DNA of 64,000 bases from Streptomyces sp. DG2A-72 (lineage in GTDB: Bacteria; Actinomycetota; Actinomycetes; Streptomycetales; Streptomycetaceae). A program made the position numbers and the translations under genes. The stretch spans positions 9,014,001 to 9,078,000 of the forward strand of contig NZ_JASTLC010000001.1 of NCBI RefSeq assembly GCF_030499575.1. Direction: 5' to 3'. The notes under the pieces were generated by a model. The model was not told the DNA's origin and searched no databases. It saw nothing but the letters and a program-made list of their open reading frames with translations. Below, piece by piece: positions 27,331-35,985 of this stretch; the stretch's first letter is position 1, and each line of letters starts with the position of its first letter.

Positions 27331-27951
27331 TCAGGGCGCGGTGGTCAGGGTGGCCAGTCGCCGGTCGACCTCGTCGGCGGTGGCGTGGCCATGGGCCAGG
27401 ACGGCGACTCGGTCGCCGTCGACGGCGAGCAGAGTGGGGAATCCGGTGACACCCAGCTCGGCGGAGCGGTGGAAGTCGTCCGCCGCCGCGTTGTGCGCCT
27501 CGGGCGCGTCGAAGGCGGCGGCGACGGCGTCGGCGTCCAGACCGGCCTCCCCGGCGACCTTCCTGTAGGTTGCGGGGTCGGAGAGGCTGAGGCCGTCGAC
27601 GTAGAAGGCATGCTGGAGGGCGCCGGCCAGTTCCGCCACGCGGTCGGGGGCCATCCGGCGCAGGGCGACGACGCCGCGCGCGGCGGCCTCGGAGTCCATC
27701 ACGAACGATCCGTCGGCGATCAGCCGCTCGTAGCCCTCGCCGAACTCGGCGCCGGTCAGCTCGGCGATCTGGGCGTTGGAGCCCTGGACGTAGCCGAACT
27801 CGTGGATCGGTACCCGGCGTGGCCCGGTGAACAGGCCGCCGGAGACCACCTCGACCGGCAACTCGGGATGACGGGAGACGACCTCGCGCAGAGTTCCGGA
27901 GAACCCGTGCGACCAGCCGCAGTAGGCGTCGAAGACGTAGACGAGCTTCAT
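27331..27951 (-). CDS. DsbA-family (FrnE-like) thioredoxin-fold protein
   Basis: The 206-residue cytoplasmic protein has the DsbA fold with an active-site variant CGWS (in DAYCGWSHGF), hence a single redox cysteine, and the cis-Pro loop TGFPTLL. Proteins of this type act as glutathione- or mycothiol-linked oxidoreductases or isomerases. ATG 27951 is used because the reading frame upstream to 28056 does not resemble the family. The gene is downstream of a MarR gene and a palindromic operator at 28015-28026. Confidence 0.85.
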   Translation of the reverse strand: MKLVYVFDAYCGWSHGFSGTLREVVSRHPELPVEVVSGGLFTGPRRVPIHEFGYVQGSNAQIAELTGAEFGEGYERLIADGSFVMDSEAAARGVVALRRMAPDRVAELAGALQHAFYVDGLSLSDPATYRKVAGEAGLDADAVAAAFDAPEAHNAAADDFHRSAELGVTGFPTLLAVDGDRVAVLAHGHATADEVDRRLATLTTAP

Positions 27952-28014
27952 CGAAGGTCCCAGCGAAGGTGTGGCGCTTGCCGAATGCGAGCGATTCGTC
28001 TGATGGAACAGTAG

Positions 28015-28026
28015 CTGACGCGTCAG
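28015..28026. promoter_or_regulatory. CTGACGCGTCAG palindrome, probable MarR operator
   Basis: A 12-bp perfect palindrome lies 64 bp upstream of the DsbA-like start and 51 bp downstream of the MarR stop. MarR dimers usually bind sites of this kind near their own operon. Confidence 0.55.
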
Positions 28027-28076
28027 ATATTTCCCAATGTGCGTGGTGCTCGTCACACCTCAGCCCGGAGGGGCCG

Positions 28077-28559
28077 TCACGGCAGGCGCGGCAGCTCGTC
28101 CCGTGCGGAGTGGCTCAGGATCCGCAGGTCCTCGGCGAACCGCTCCCGGTCCTCGGGTGGCAGCGGCGCCAGGAAGTAACGCCGGACGTTCTCCACGTGC
28201 ACCCTGGACGCCCGCACTGTGGTCTCTTCCCCCAACCGGGTCAGCCGGACCAGCCGCCCGCGCCTGTCACCGGGATCCTCGGCTCGCTCCACCAGCCCGG
28301 CCGTCTCCATCCGGTCCACCAGACGCGTCGCCCCACCCGTAGTCAGCACCTGCTCCTGGGCGATGGCCCGCATCGACAGTCCGGGATCGCCCGCCCGCCC
28401 TAGGATGAGCAGCACCTCGAACATCAGATGGGTGATGCCGCACTCCAGCTCCAGCGACCGCCCGAGGATGTACTCCAACCGGTTCGCTGCCCCCTGCAAC
28501 CGCCCGAACGCCAGCACCAGCGCATTGTCCGCGGCCTCCTTCGGCGACGAGATCTCCAT
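28077..28559 (-). CDS. MarR family regulator (first)
   Basis: About 160 residues with the MarR winged helix (LSMRAIAQEQVLTTGGATRLVDRME, AEDPGDRRGRLVRLT). The open frame continues upstream to 28841, but ATG 28559 with GGAAG five bases before it, and homologue length, support this start; GTG 28571 and ATG 28607 are alternatives. It precedes the DsbA-like, MBL-fold and SnoaL-like genes on the same strand and probably controls them. Confidence 0.85.
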   Translation of the reverse strand: MEISSPKEAADNALVLAFGRLQGAANRLEYILGRSLELECGITHLMFEVLLILGRAGDPGLSMRAIAQEQVLTTGGATRLVDRMETAGLVERAEDPGDRRGRLVRLTRLGEETTVRASRVHVENVRRYFLAPLPPEDRERFAEDLRILSHSARDELPRLP

Positions 28560-28890
28560 TGGCTCTTCCACGTTCCCCCCACCCGACTGGTCCTCCACAC
28601 CATGCATCCACTGATCATGCCTCGCACGGCCTTGGGCGCTCACCTCGGCCGGAAGGTGCGGGAAATCTGGATCTTGTCGTCGGATTGCCGACGACGTCAC
28701 GTCCCGCGTGGCCGGCCTGATCCAGCCGCACCATACCGAGCCGCTGCCGTGAGGGCCTGCGCGGTCTGCCGCGCAGTGGCCTCGGTGCCCGTCGGCGCCC
28801 GCCGTACGCGTCGGTGGCGCCGGGTCGGCACGGTGCGGCATCCTGCTGGGCGGGGGAGGAGCTGGAGGGTTACCGGGAGAGGCTGGACGG
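28560..28890. other. Intergenic between two MarR genes, with hairpin
   Basis: The only structure seen is a perfect 8-bp hairpin GTCGTCGG-ATTG-CCGACGAC (28676-28695), a weak terminator candidate for the upstream MarR gene. No gene is recognised. Confidence 0.4.
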
Positions 28891-29367
28891 TTACGGCCGT
28901 GTGGATCCCTGCACCGTGCCGCGTGCGGAGTGGGCCAACAGCTTGGTCACCAGCTCGCGCAGGATCAGCCGCTCGACCGGGGTGAGCGGCTCCACAAGGT
29001 CGGCGGTGACCTGGGGAACATGCGCGGCGAGGGCGCGTTCCAGCAGTTCACGACCTTTCGGGGTGGCCTCCAGGAGCGCGGCCCGGCGGTCGTCGGGGTG
29101 GGGGTGGCGGGCGAGCAGCCCGGCCTCCTCCATGCGGGCGATCAGCCGGGTCAGTCCGCCCGAGGTGAACGACAGGTCCTCGGTCAGGCGTGCGCTGGTC
29201 ATCCGGTTCTCCGGATGGCGGGCCAGGCGCAGGAGCACCTCGAACTCGGAACCGCCCAGTCCAGCAGCCTCGCGGATGGTGCGCTCGGCCCGTCCGCCGA
29301 TCGCGTCCGTCAGCCGCAGGATGTCGCCGTACAGGACAACCCCCTCGTCGTTCAGCAGCTCACTCAT
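28891..29367 (-). CDS. MarR family regulator (second)
   Basis: This 158-residue MarR protein has a winged helix at about residues 55-110 (MTSARLTEDLSFTSGGLTRLIARMEEAGL, HPDDRRAALLEAT). It is divergent from the orphan solute-binding protein gene at 29524, with ACTTGAA elements between them. It is similar in organisation to the MarR at 38309-38746. Confidence 0.9.
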   Translation of the reverse strand: MSELLNDEGVVLYGDILRLTDAIGGRAERTIREAAGLGGSEFEVLLRLARHPENRMTSARLTEDLSFTSGGLTRLIARMEEAGLLARHPHPDDRRAALLEATPKGRELLERALAAHVPQVTADLVEPLTPVERLILRELVTKLLAHSARGTVQGSTRP

Positions 29368-29387
29368 AAAGCTGACGGTACAGCATT

Positions 29388-29446
29388 TTCAAGTACCTGT
29401 TGGGTCCCAAATCACCGGATTCTCCTGCCGTATGGTTCACTTGAAG
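29388..29446. promoter_or_regulatory. Paired ACTTGAA elements between MarR and SBP genes
   Basis: TTCAAGTA (29388-29395) and TTCACTTGAAG (29436-29446) carry the same ACTTGAA core in opposite orientation within the divergent promoter region. The second is itself nearly palindromic. They are candidate MarR sites. Confidence 0.4.
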
Positions 29447-29523
29447 TTTGAAATAATGCTGCACAGGAAGGTATCTTCTTGTCCGTCCAGCGCACCGCAG
29501 CACTGCACTGAAGGGGAAGATCC

Positions 29524-30630
29524 ATGCCGGTCGGACGACGTCAGGTACTCGCCGCAGGTTCACTCACGGTCGCCGGAGTGGCGCTGGGTACCGGAACGGG
29601 GTACGCCGCGAAGTCCGGTGAGGAGACGAAGAGCCTGAAGCAGCTGTACCGGGAGGCCAGGACGGAGGGTGGCACTCTCACCGTCTATGCCGGCGGCGAC
29701 ACCGCCACCCAGCAGGACGGCAACAAGGCCGCCTTCGAGAAGGCGTTCCCCGGCATCACCCTGAACATCGTCGTGGACTACAGCAAGTTCCACGACGCCC
29801 GCATCGACAACCAGTTCGCCACTGGCTCCCTCGTCCCGGACGTCGTACAGCTGCAGACCCTTCAGGACTTTCCCCGCTGGAAGCGCGAAGGCGTCCTGCT
29901 CCCCTACAAGCCGGCCGGCTTCTCCCGCGTCCACCCGGCCTTCAGGGACCCCGACGGAGCGTGGACCGGCATCTTCGTCGACGCCTTCTCCACCATCTAC
30001 AACGTCGACAAAGCCGGCGGCACGGCACCCGCCTCGGCCCGGGACCTCCTCGACCCGCGTTGGAAGGGGAAGATCGTCTCGACGTACCCGAACGACGACG
30101 ACGCGGTGCTGTACCTGTACAGCCTCATCGTCGACAAGTACGGCTGGGAGTGGCTGCGGCGATTCGTCGCCCAGGACGTGGCCTGGGTGCGCGGTACGCA
30201 GGAACCCGCGGACCGGGTCGAGGCGGGCCGCGCGGCCGTCGCACTGGGCACGGACGGCATGCTGACCCCGGCGGCGGGTGTGAAGACACGCTTCGTCGCC
30301 CCGAAGCACGACCCGTTCATGGCCTGGGCCCAGCGCGCCGCCATCTTCCGGCACGCGAAGCATCCCGCCGCCGCGAAGCTGTACCTGAACTGGTGGCTGT
30401 CGAAGCAGACGCAGTCCGACTTCTGCATGTGGTCGGTCCGCACCGACGTCCAGCCCCACGAGGGTTACCGCCCCATCTGGGAATACCGCAACGCCCACCT
30501 CGGCGGCTTCGAGGACTTCATGGCGGACCGGGGTCTCGTCGAGCGCTTCAGACAGCAGCTCACTCTCTACGTCGGCGAGGTGACGGGGGCTCCCTCCCCG
30601 GGGTGGCTCGGCCTGCACCCCGGGCGCTGA
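29524..30630 (+). CDS. Orphan extracellular solute-binding protein (iron/phosphonate/polyamine type)
   Basis: The 368-residue exported protein has a Tat-like N-terminus (GRRQVLAAGSLTVAGVAL) and no lipobox cysteine. The mature protein resembles family 1 binding proteins for Fe(III) or 2-aminoethylphosphonate (GGTLTVYAGGDTATQQD, GIFVDAFSTIYNVDKAG, LLDPRWKGKIV). No permease or ATPase gene adjoins it, so either the transporter is elsewhere or the protein has another role. A GGGGAAG ribosome site precedes the ATG. It is divergent from a MarR regulator. Confidence 0.82.
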   Translation: MPVGRRQVLAAGSLTVAGVALGTGTGYAAKSGEETKSLKQLYREARTEGGTLTVYAGGDTATQQDGNKAAFEKAFPGITLNIVVDYSKFHDARIDNQFATGSLVPDVVQLQTLQDFPRWKREGVLLPYKPAGFSRVHPAFRDPDGAWTGIFVDAFSTIYNVDKAGGTAPASARDLLDPRWKGKIVSTYPNDDDAVLYLYSLIVDKYGWEWLRRFVAQDVAWVRGTQEPADRVEAGRAAVALGTDGMLTPAAGVKTRFVAPKHDPFMAWAQRAAIFRHAKHPAAAKLYLNWWLSKQTQSDFCMWSVRTDVQPHEGYRPIWEYRNAHLGGFEDFMADRGLVERFRQQLTLYVGEVTGAPSPGWLGLHPGR

Positions 30631-30648
30631 CCGGCACGGCGGCCCCGC

Positions 30649-30687
30649 GCGATGAAACCCCGGGTCGGCAACCCGGGGTTTCATCGC
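30649..30687. terminator. Bidirectional hairpin terminator
   Basis: A 17-bp perfect stem (30649-30665 with 30671-30687) and a 5-nt loop lie between the convergent SBP and aldo/keto reductase genes; A-rich and T-rich segments in the stem fit use in both directions. Confidence 0.9.
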
Positions 30688-30749
30688 CGTGCGCGGATCT
30701 CGTCCAGCCGGCTCTCCGTCCCGCAAGACCGTGACTGCGCCCGGCAGGC

Positions 30750-31631
30750 TCAGACGGCGTCGACGAGGGCCTGGTAGGCGCTGTCGGAGAGCCGGATCCG
30801 AGCCGCGCCGATGTTCTCCTCCACGTGGGCCACCGAGGAGGTGCCGGGGATCGGCAGCAGCGCCGGCGAACGGCGCAGCAGCCAGGCCAGCGCGAGCTGA
30901 GAGGGTGTCGCGTCGTACTCCTTGGCAACGGTGTCGAGGGGGCCGCCCGGCCTGGCCAGCTGTCCGGTGGCGATGGGGAACCACGGGATGAAGCCGATGC
31001 CGTTGGCCTCGGCGTAGTCCAGGACGTCTTCGGACTTGCGCTCGGCGAGGTTGTACATGTTCTGCACCGAGGCGATCTCGGTGATCGCCCGGGCCTGCTC
31101 CAGTTCGGCCGCGGAAACCTCCGAGAGGCCGATGTGCCGGATCTTGCCGGCGTCCCGCAGCTCGGCCAGGGCGCCGAGCTGGTCGGCGAGGGGCACCTGC
31201 GGGTCGATGCGGTGCAGCTGGTAGAGGTCGATCCGCTCCAGGCCGAGGTGGCGCAGGCTCAGTTCGACCTGCTGGCGCAGGTACTCGGGGCGGCCCACCG
31301 GCCGCCACTCACCGGGGCCCTGCCGGGTCAGGCCGCCCTTGGTGGCGATGACCACGTCGTCCGCGTAGGGGTGCAGTGCCTCGCGGATGAGCTGCTCGGC
31401 GGTGAAAGGGCCGTAGGAGTCGGCGGTGTCGATGAAGGTGACTCCCAGCTCGACCGCACGGCGCAGGACGCGTACGGCCTCGGCGCGGTCGGTGGGCTCC
31501 CCCCAGACTCCGGGGCCGGGCAGGCGCATGGTGCCGTAGCCGAGGCGATGGACCGGCAGGTCGCCGCCGATCCGGAAGATGCCGCTTTCGGCTGCGGGTT
31601 GGACGGCGGTACCGGTCGCGTTCGTGATCAC
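30750..31631 (-). CDS. Aldo/keto reductase
   Basis: This is a 293-residue NADPH-dependent AKR barrel. The catalytic tetrad is visible: Asp and Tyr in [11 protein letters not shown], Lys in VIATKGG, and His in LYQLHRID. The C-terminal cofactor loop ([19 protein letters not shown]) is intact. It reduces aldehydes or ketones; the substrate is unknown. A TetR gene lies upstream with a candidate operator at 31824-31840, so it is probably TetR-controlled together with the hydrolase at 32731. Confidence 0.92.
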   Translation of the reverse strand: MITNATGTAVQPAAESGIFRIGGDLPVHRLGYGTMRLPGPGVWGEPTDRAEAVRVLRRAVELGVTFIDTADSYGPFTAEQLIREALHPYADDVVIATKGGLTRQGPGEWRPVGRPEYLRQQVELSLRHLGLERIDLYQLHRIDPQVPLADQLGALAELRDAGKIRHIGLSEVSAAELEQARAITEIASVQNMYNLAERKSEDVLDYAEANGIGFIPWFPIATGQLARPGGPLDTVAKEYDATPSQLALAWLLRRSPALLPIPGTSSVAHVEENIGAARIRLSDSAYQALVDAV

Positions 31632-31922
31632 GTGGAGGTCCTCTCAAGGCTGAGCCGGCTGCGAAGCCGAAGTGTTCATGTCTGCCGCGACAACGCCGAA
31701 CCCTGCCCTGACTCGACGGAGGCGGAGCGGATGGGCGTGGCAGATGTGGAGGGATCAGAGGGCGCTCGTCGATCAGGCGCGCAGGTGATCCTCCAGATCA
31801 TTTGTAGCACTGCCGGTGTATCAATGCACTTTCAGTGCATATTCTTTGCCATATCCATAGCCGTCCGGGTACGCGCCACGGGCCCCTGTCGAAAGCGGTG
31901 TGTCGCCAGTTCCGAGGTGCCG
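31632..31922 (-). other. Regulatory region between AKR and TetR genes
   Basis: This holds an AT-rich stretch (31798-31860) that includes the candidate TetR operator. No gene is recognised. Confidence 0.5.
31817..31840. promoter_or_regulatory. Candidate TetR operator upstream of the AKR gene
   Basis: ATGCAC-TTTCA-GTGCAT (31824-31840) is an inverted repeat preceded by TGTATCA. The same TGTATC-NN-TGCAC arrangement recurs at 32651-32673 on the other side of the TetR gene. Confidence 0.6.
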
Positions 31923-32576
31923 TCAGTCCTGCGGCGCCGCGAGGCCGTCGAGGAGGAGGTCGAGTTTCGCCCGAAGGGCCGGGCCGAGAGGGAATGGCTG
32001 GTCGGTGTGCTGATGTGCCTGGAGCCAGCGGTGGAGGGTTTCGGTGTAAATGGCACTGAGGGTTTCCGCGACGGTTTCCGGGGTCACGGAGGGGCGGAAG
32101 TCGCCGTTCTCCTGGCCGAGGCGGACGCTGTCGCGGAACGAGTCGAAGACCGGGAAGGGGCTCTCGAACGTTTCCAGTTCGCTCAGCCAGCCCAGCGAGA
32201 GGACGCGGGCCATCCTGGGGTTCTCCTCGTTCACCTGGGTCAGGACCTCCATCTGGAGTTCGAGCTGGCGGCGGGCGGGGGCTCGGCGGACGCCGCCGTC
32301 ACCCAGCCGGGCGGCCACGAGCTCGCGGCGCTCGACCCTCCAGGCATCCAGCATGTCGCGCTTGCGGGGGAAGTGGTTGAAGACGGTCCGGCGGGCAAGG
32401 TCGGCACGTTCCGCGATCTGGTCGATGGTCGTGGCGGCGTAGCCCTGTTCGGCGAACAGCTCCAGGGCGGCGTCCAGGATCGCGGAGCGGATCCGCTGCC
32501 GCTGCCGCTCCCTGCGGCCCATCGGCTGCTCGGTCGGGCCTGTCGGGCTCTTGGCTGCCGCGGGTGAACGGGTCAC
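31923..32576 (-). CDS. TetR family regulator
   Basis: The 217-residue protein has a TetR HTH at about residues 28-75 (AILDAALELFAEQGYAATTI, ADLARRTVFNHFPRKRDML) and a helical ligand-binding domain. GTG 32576 is preceded by GAGGGAA. It lies between the AKR gene and the divergent alpha/beta hydrolase gene, and matching inverted repeats flank it (31824-31840 and 32658-32673). Confidence 0.9.
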   Translation of the reverse strand: MTRSPAAAKSPTGPTEQPMGRRERQRQRIRSAILDAALELFAEQGYAATTIDQIAERADLARRTVFNHFPRKRDMLDAWRVERRELVAARLGDGGVRRAPARRQLELQMEVLTQVNEENPRMARVLSLGWLSELETFESPFPVFDSFRDSVRLGQENGDFRPSVTPETVAETLSAIYTETLHRWLQAHQHTDQPFPLGPALRAKLDLLLDGLAAPQD

Positions 32577-32650
32577 GTGTGTTCCCTCGCCTGGAAGTCA
32601 CGGTTGGTGTACTCGATTCGCGCTGCTCCATTCTATATATGCATTATTGA

Positions 32651-32673
32651 TGTATCGGTGCACCATGGTGCAC
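32651..32673. promoter_or_regulatory. Candidate TetR operator in the TetR/hydrolase divergent promoter
   Basis: The perfect 16-bp palindrome GTGCACCATGGTGCAC (32658-32673) is preceded by TGTATCG. A -35-like TTGATG lies at 32646-32651, so the operator would fill the promoter spacer of the hydrolase gene. Confidence 0.65.
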
Positions 32674-32730
32674 ACTTAGGGAAGTGGGGACCCACTGTCT
32701 CGCCGTCTCACTCCTCTGGAGGGCCGCATC

Positions 32731-33804
32731 ATGCCGTTCACCTTCGCCGTAGACCCCGCCGAAGTCATCGAGGAGCGCGCCCCCCAGTGGCGGTTCGGGG
32801 GCACCGAGGACGCCGTCCTGGAGGAGATGTCCGCTCGCATCCGCGATCTGTGGGCCGAGGGCCCCGGGGGCTGGGCGCACGAGTGGTCCCTCCTCGCCGA
32901 GCAGGCCGAGAAGGACGGTGATCTGCTGAAGGCCAGCCACCTGTACGGGATCGCCAAGTTCCCGGTCCTGGGCGGCAACGCGGCGCACACCCGGGCATAC
33001 GAGAACCACCTGCGCACCTTCCTGGAGGCCTCATCCGGCTTCGAGGTGCCCTTCGAACGCCACGTGATCGATGTGGACTTCCGCGGAGAAACCGTGCAGG
33101 TCCCCACTCACCTCTACGTCCCCGAGAACCTGCCCGCGGACGCCCCGATCGTGCTGGTCTTCAGCGGCGTGGACACCTGGAAGGTCGAGGTGCACGCCAC
33201 CGCGCTCGCGACGGCTCGTCTGGTCGGCGCGCGGGTGGCCACCGTCGACATGGCCGGGACCGGGGAATCGCCGGTCGCGAGCGGACCCGACGGAGAACTG
33301 TATGTCGGCGACGTCATCGGCTGGCTGCGCCGCCGCTTTCCCCAGGCGCGCAAGGTGGGCACCGTCGGCTTCAGTTTCGGCGGGCACTGGACGATCAAGC
33401 TGGCTTTGCGCGGGATGGTCGACGCCGCGGTGAGCATCGGCGGGCTCATCGACACCGCCTTCTCTCCCGAGGCCGCCGCCCGGCTCCGGTTCGGCATGCC
33501 CGGCATCTTCGGCAACTCCCTGCGCCTGGACGCCGAGCCGAGCCTCACCGAACTCCAGGCCGCCATGGCCGCCTTCTCACTGCGTGCGCAGGGGCTCCTG
33601 GACGACTGGGGCAGCGACCCCGTACCGCTGCTCTACGTCAACGGAGACCAGGACCAGCACGTCCCGGCCGACGACTCCAGGCCCCTGGAGGCCCGCCCGA
33701 ACACCGTCGTCCGGCTCGTCCCGAACGCCACCCACTGCGCCATGCAGAAGGCCCAGGAGATCGTCCCCTGGAGCCTGCAGTGGCTCCGCGACCAACTGAC
33801 CTGA
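32731..33804 (+). CDS. Alpha/beta hydrolase (FrsA/DUF1100-like)
   Basis: The 357-residue enzyme has a helical N-terminal cap (residues about 1-100) and an alpha/beta hydrolase core. The nucleophile elbow is GFSFGG, the acid is probably in NGDQDQHVP, and the His is in NATHCAM. Related proteins include FrsA-like esterases and C-C bond hydrolases of aromatic catabolism. It is divergent from the TetR gene. A hairpin terminator follows at 33823-33846. Confidence 0.85.
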   Translation: MPFTFAVDPAEVIEERAPQWRFGGTEDAVLEEMSARIRDLWAEGPGGWAHEWSLLAEQAEKDGDLLKASHLYGIAKFPVLGGNAAHTRAYENHLRTFLEASSGFEVPFERHVIDVDFRGETVQVPTHLYVPENLPADAPIVLVFSGVDTWKVEVHATALATARLVGARVATVDMAGTGESPVASGPDGELYVGDVIGWLRRRFPQARKVGTVGFSFGGHWTIKLALRGMVDAAVSIGGLIDTAFSPEAAARLRFGMPGIFGNSLRLDAEPSLTELQAAMAAFSLRAQGLLDDWGSDPVPLLYVNGDQDQHVPADDSRPLEARPNTVVRLVPNATHCAMQKAQEIVPWSLQWLRDQLT

Positions 33805-33822
33805 CCCCCGCGCATCACCAGG

Positions 33823-33846
33823 TGTTCCCCCGGGCCGGGGGGAACA
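33823..33846. terminator. Bidirectional hairpin terminator
   Basis: TGTTCCCCC (33823-33831) pairs with GGGGGAACA (33838-33846) around a 6-nt loop, between convergent genes. Confidence 0.7.
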
Positions 33847-33865
33847 TCCGGGCGGGCTGTGTGGG

Positions 33866-34828
33866 TCATGTGGTGGCTTCGGCAGTGGGTGCGGCGGCGT
33901 GCAGGAGGGCGTCGGCGACGAAGAGGTCCTGCAGGGCTATGCCGGAGCTGTCGAACACGGTGATGTCCTGCTCGCTGTGGCGCCCCTCGGTCTGCCCGGT
34001 CAGGACGTCGCCCACGGCGGTGAGTGCGAGGGTGCCGTCGTCGATGAGGTGGGCGACATGCTGCAGTTCCCCGATGCGGAGCGCCTGGGCGGGAAGGTCG
34101 CAGAACAGGTGGGCCTCCCTGAGCAGTTGCACAGGCAGTTCCTGTTTGCCGTGGGCGTCGGAGCCCATGCTGGCGATGTGGGTGCCAAGGCGCACCCACG
34201 CACCGTCGAACAGCGGCGCGGTGGCGGTGGTGGCGGTGATGATGATGTCGGCGGCGCGGCACGCCTGTTCGGCAGGGGTGAGCCGGCCGGCGAGCCCGCG
34301 CTCTGCCAGCTGGGTCAGGAAACGCTCGCCGCGCTCGGGGGTGCGGGCGACGACATGGATGGTGCTGATGGGACGTACGCGGGAGACCGCTGCGCATTCG
34401 TACAGGGCCTGGTGGCCCGTGCCGAAGATGGTCAAGGTGGTGGCGTCGGCCCGTGCCAGGACGCTCGCGGCGACCGCGTCGGCCGCGGCCGTGCGGTAGG
34501 CGTTGACCACGCCGGCTTCGACGACCGCACCGATGCGGCCGTGCTCCTGGTCGAAGAGGAGAACCAGGGAGTTGTGCCGGGGAAGGCCCTTGTCGGCGTT
34601 GCCCGGCCAGTAGCTGCCGATCTTCACTCCGGCAAGCCGCGCCGCTGCGGCGGACTTCACGGCGAACCGGTTCTCGTCCTGTGATCCGTGGCCGAGGACG
34701 GCGGGGAAGACCTCGGCATGCGGGCCGGCGGCAGCGATCAACGCGTCCCGCACTGCCGTGAAGGCCAGCTCTTCGGTGATGAGAGCGGCGGACCGCTCCT
34801 CGGGCAGGAAACGCATGGTGGTCACCAT
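33866..34828 (-). CDS. Ornithine cyclodeaminase / mu-crystallin family protein
   Basis: The product of about 320 residues has an N-terminal substrate region with a conserved Lys in AVKSAAAARLAGVKIGSYWPGN, and a Rossmann domain (TLTIFGTGHQALYECAAV). Members reduce imines to amino acids (iminosuccinate reductase, delta-1-pyrroline-2-carboxylate reductase) or deaminate ornithine. ATG 34828 overlaps the upstream gene stop by 7 bp; ATG 34816 is an alternative start. It is third in an operon with a YheO/DauR-type regulator and a D-threonine-aldolase-like enzyme, so it probably acts in D-amino-acid or hydroxyamino-acid metabolism. Confidence 0.87.
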   Translation of the reverse strand: MVTTMRFLPEERSAALITEELAFTAVRDALIAAAGPHAEVFPAVLGHGSQDENRFAVKSAAAARLAGVKIGSYWPGNADKGLPRHNSLVLLFDQEHGRIGAVVEAGVVNAYRTAAADAVAASVLARADATTLTIFGTGHQALYECAAVSRVRPISTIHVVARTPERGERFLTQLAERGLAGRLTPAEQACRAADIIITATTATAPLFDGAWVRLGTHIASMGSDAHGKQELPVQLLREAHLFCDLPAQALRIGELQHVAHLIDDGTLALTAVGDVLTGQTEGRHSEQDITVFDSSGIALQDLFVADALLHAAAPTAEATT

Positions 34829-35985
34829 CCTCGGATGCGCGGCCACACGGCTTCGACGGTGCGGGAGCCGGTTTCGGTCAAGTGGTAGTGGTCGTGCTGT
34901 GCGGCGGTCGCGCAGGCGTGGATGGGCAGGATCCGCACGCGCGTACCGACCGGCAGGTCGGGTAGCCCGGCGGTGCTGTCCGGGCGCATGGACAGCACGC
35001 CGTGCTCCTGGCTCGCGTCGGTCATCAACAGGCCGTCGAACAGAGTGCCGTCCAGGTCGGCGACGAGGCCGTATCCCTGATCCACTCGCTGACGCGAGGT
35101 GCCGCGGTCCCGTGACGTCGCCATCCAGCCCGCGTCGGTGAGGATCCACCCCTTGTCCGGACGGTGACCGATCACGGTCGTGACCACCGTCATCGCCAGG
35201 TCGGACGTGGAGCACACGCCGATCCCGGCCATCACCAGGTCGAAGAAGACGAAGTTGCCGGCCCGGACCTCGGTGACGCCGGTGAGGTCGGTCGCGAAGT
35301 GCGCGGTCGGCGTCGAACCCACGCTCACCACCGGCACCTCATGACCGGCCGCCCTCAACACCTCGGCGGCCTGCACGGCGCACCGGCGCTCGTTCTCGGC
35401 GGCGGCGCGCAGTTCGTCCTCGCCGTCGGCGTAGTACGACTCGCCGGCATGGACGAGCACACCCCGCGGGACCGCGCCGCCGTCGCGCAGGGTCCGCGCG
35501 ATGGCAGGCAGTACCGGGTCGTCGGGTCGCACCCCACCGCGGTGGCTGTCGCAGTCGACCTCGACCAGTGCCGGAATGCCGGACATCCCCGAGCGATGCG
35601 CAGCGAGTGCGGCGGCCTGCTCCACGCTGTCGAGCAGCACCGTCAGGTCCACGCCACGCTCCCGTAGCGCGGTCACCCGGGGAAGCTTGTGCGGTGTGAT
35701 GCCGACCGCGTACAGGATGTCCCGGTATCCGGCGTCGGCGAACGCCTCGGCCTCCGCCAGCGTGGACACCGTGATCGGTCCCGGCTGCCCGTCGTACAGC
35801 AGCGTGGCCACGTCGAGGGACTTGGCCGTCTTGACGTGGGCCCGCAGTGTGACGCCGAGCGCGTCGAGGTGCTCGCGCAGCCGGCTGATGTTCGCCTTCA
35901 CCGTTGCCGCGTCCAGTGCCAGGAACGGGGTGTCCGGATCGTCGAGCGTTCTCCGGCCTCTCAGTGCCTGGTCGCCGTCGGTCAT
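34822..35985 (-). CDS. D-threonine aldolase / D-serine dehydratase-like PLP enzyme
   Basis: This 387-residue protein is a fold-III PLP enzyme (alanine racemase-like barrel) with the Schiff-base Lys in RAHVKTAKS and a C-terminal domain with the metal-ligand pattern HACATAAQHDHYHL of D-threonine aldolases and DSD1-type D-serine dehydratases. It either splits beta-hydroxy-D-amino acids or dehydrates them. Its start overlaps the regulator stop by 4 bp and its stop overlaps the cyclodeaminase-like gene. A scrap of a second copy lies near 5260. Confidence 0.87.
   Translation of the reverse strand: MTDGDQALRGRRTLDDPDTPFLALDAATVKANISRLREHLDALGVTLRAHVKTAKSLDVATLLYDGQPGPITVSTLAEAEAFADAGYRDILYAVGITPHKLPRVTALRERGVDLTVLLDSVEQAAALAAHRSGMSGIPALVEVDCDSHRGGVRPDDPVLPAIARTLRDGGAVPRGVLVHAGESYYADGEDELRAAAENERRCAVQAAEVLRAAGHEVPVVSVGSTPTAHFATDLTGVTEVRAGNFVFFDLVMAGIGVCSTSDLAMTVVTTVIGHRPDKGWILTDAGWMATSRDRGTSRQRVDQGYGLVADLDGTLFDGLLMTDASQEHGVLSMRPDSTAGLPDLPVGTRVRILPIHACATAAQHDHYHLTETGSRTVEAVWPRIRGW

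Noticed and set aside
33866..35215. 449-residue version of the cyclodeaminase-like protein
   Set aside because: The extra N-terminus overlaps the aldolase-like gene and does not match the family; start near 34828 gives the usual length.
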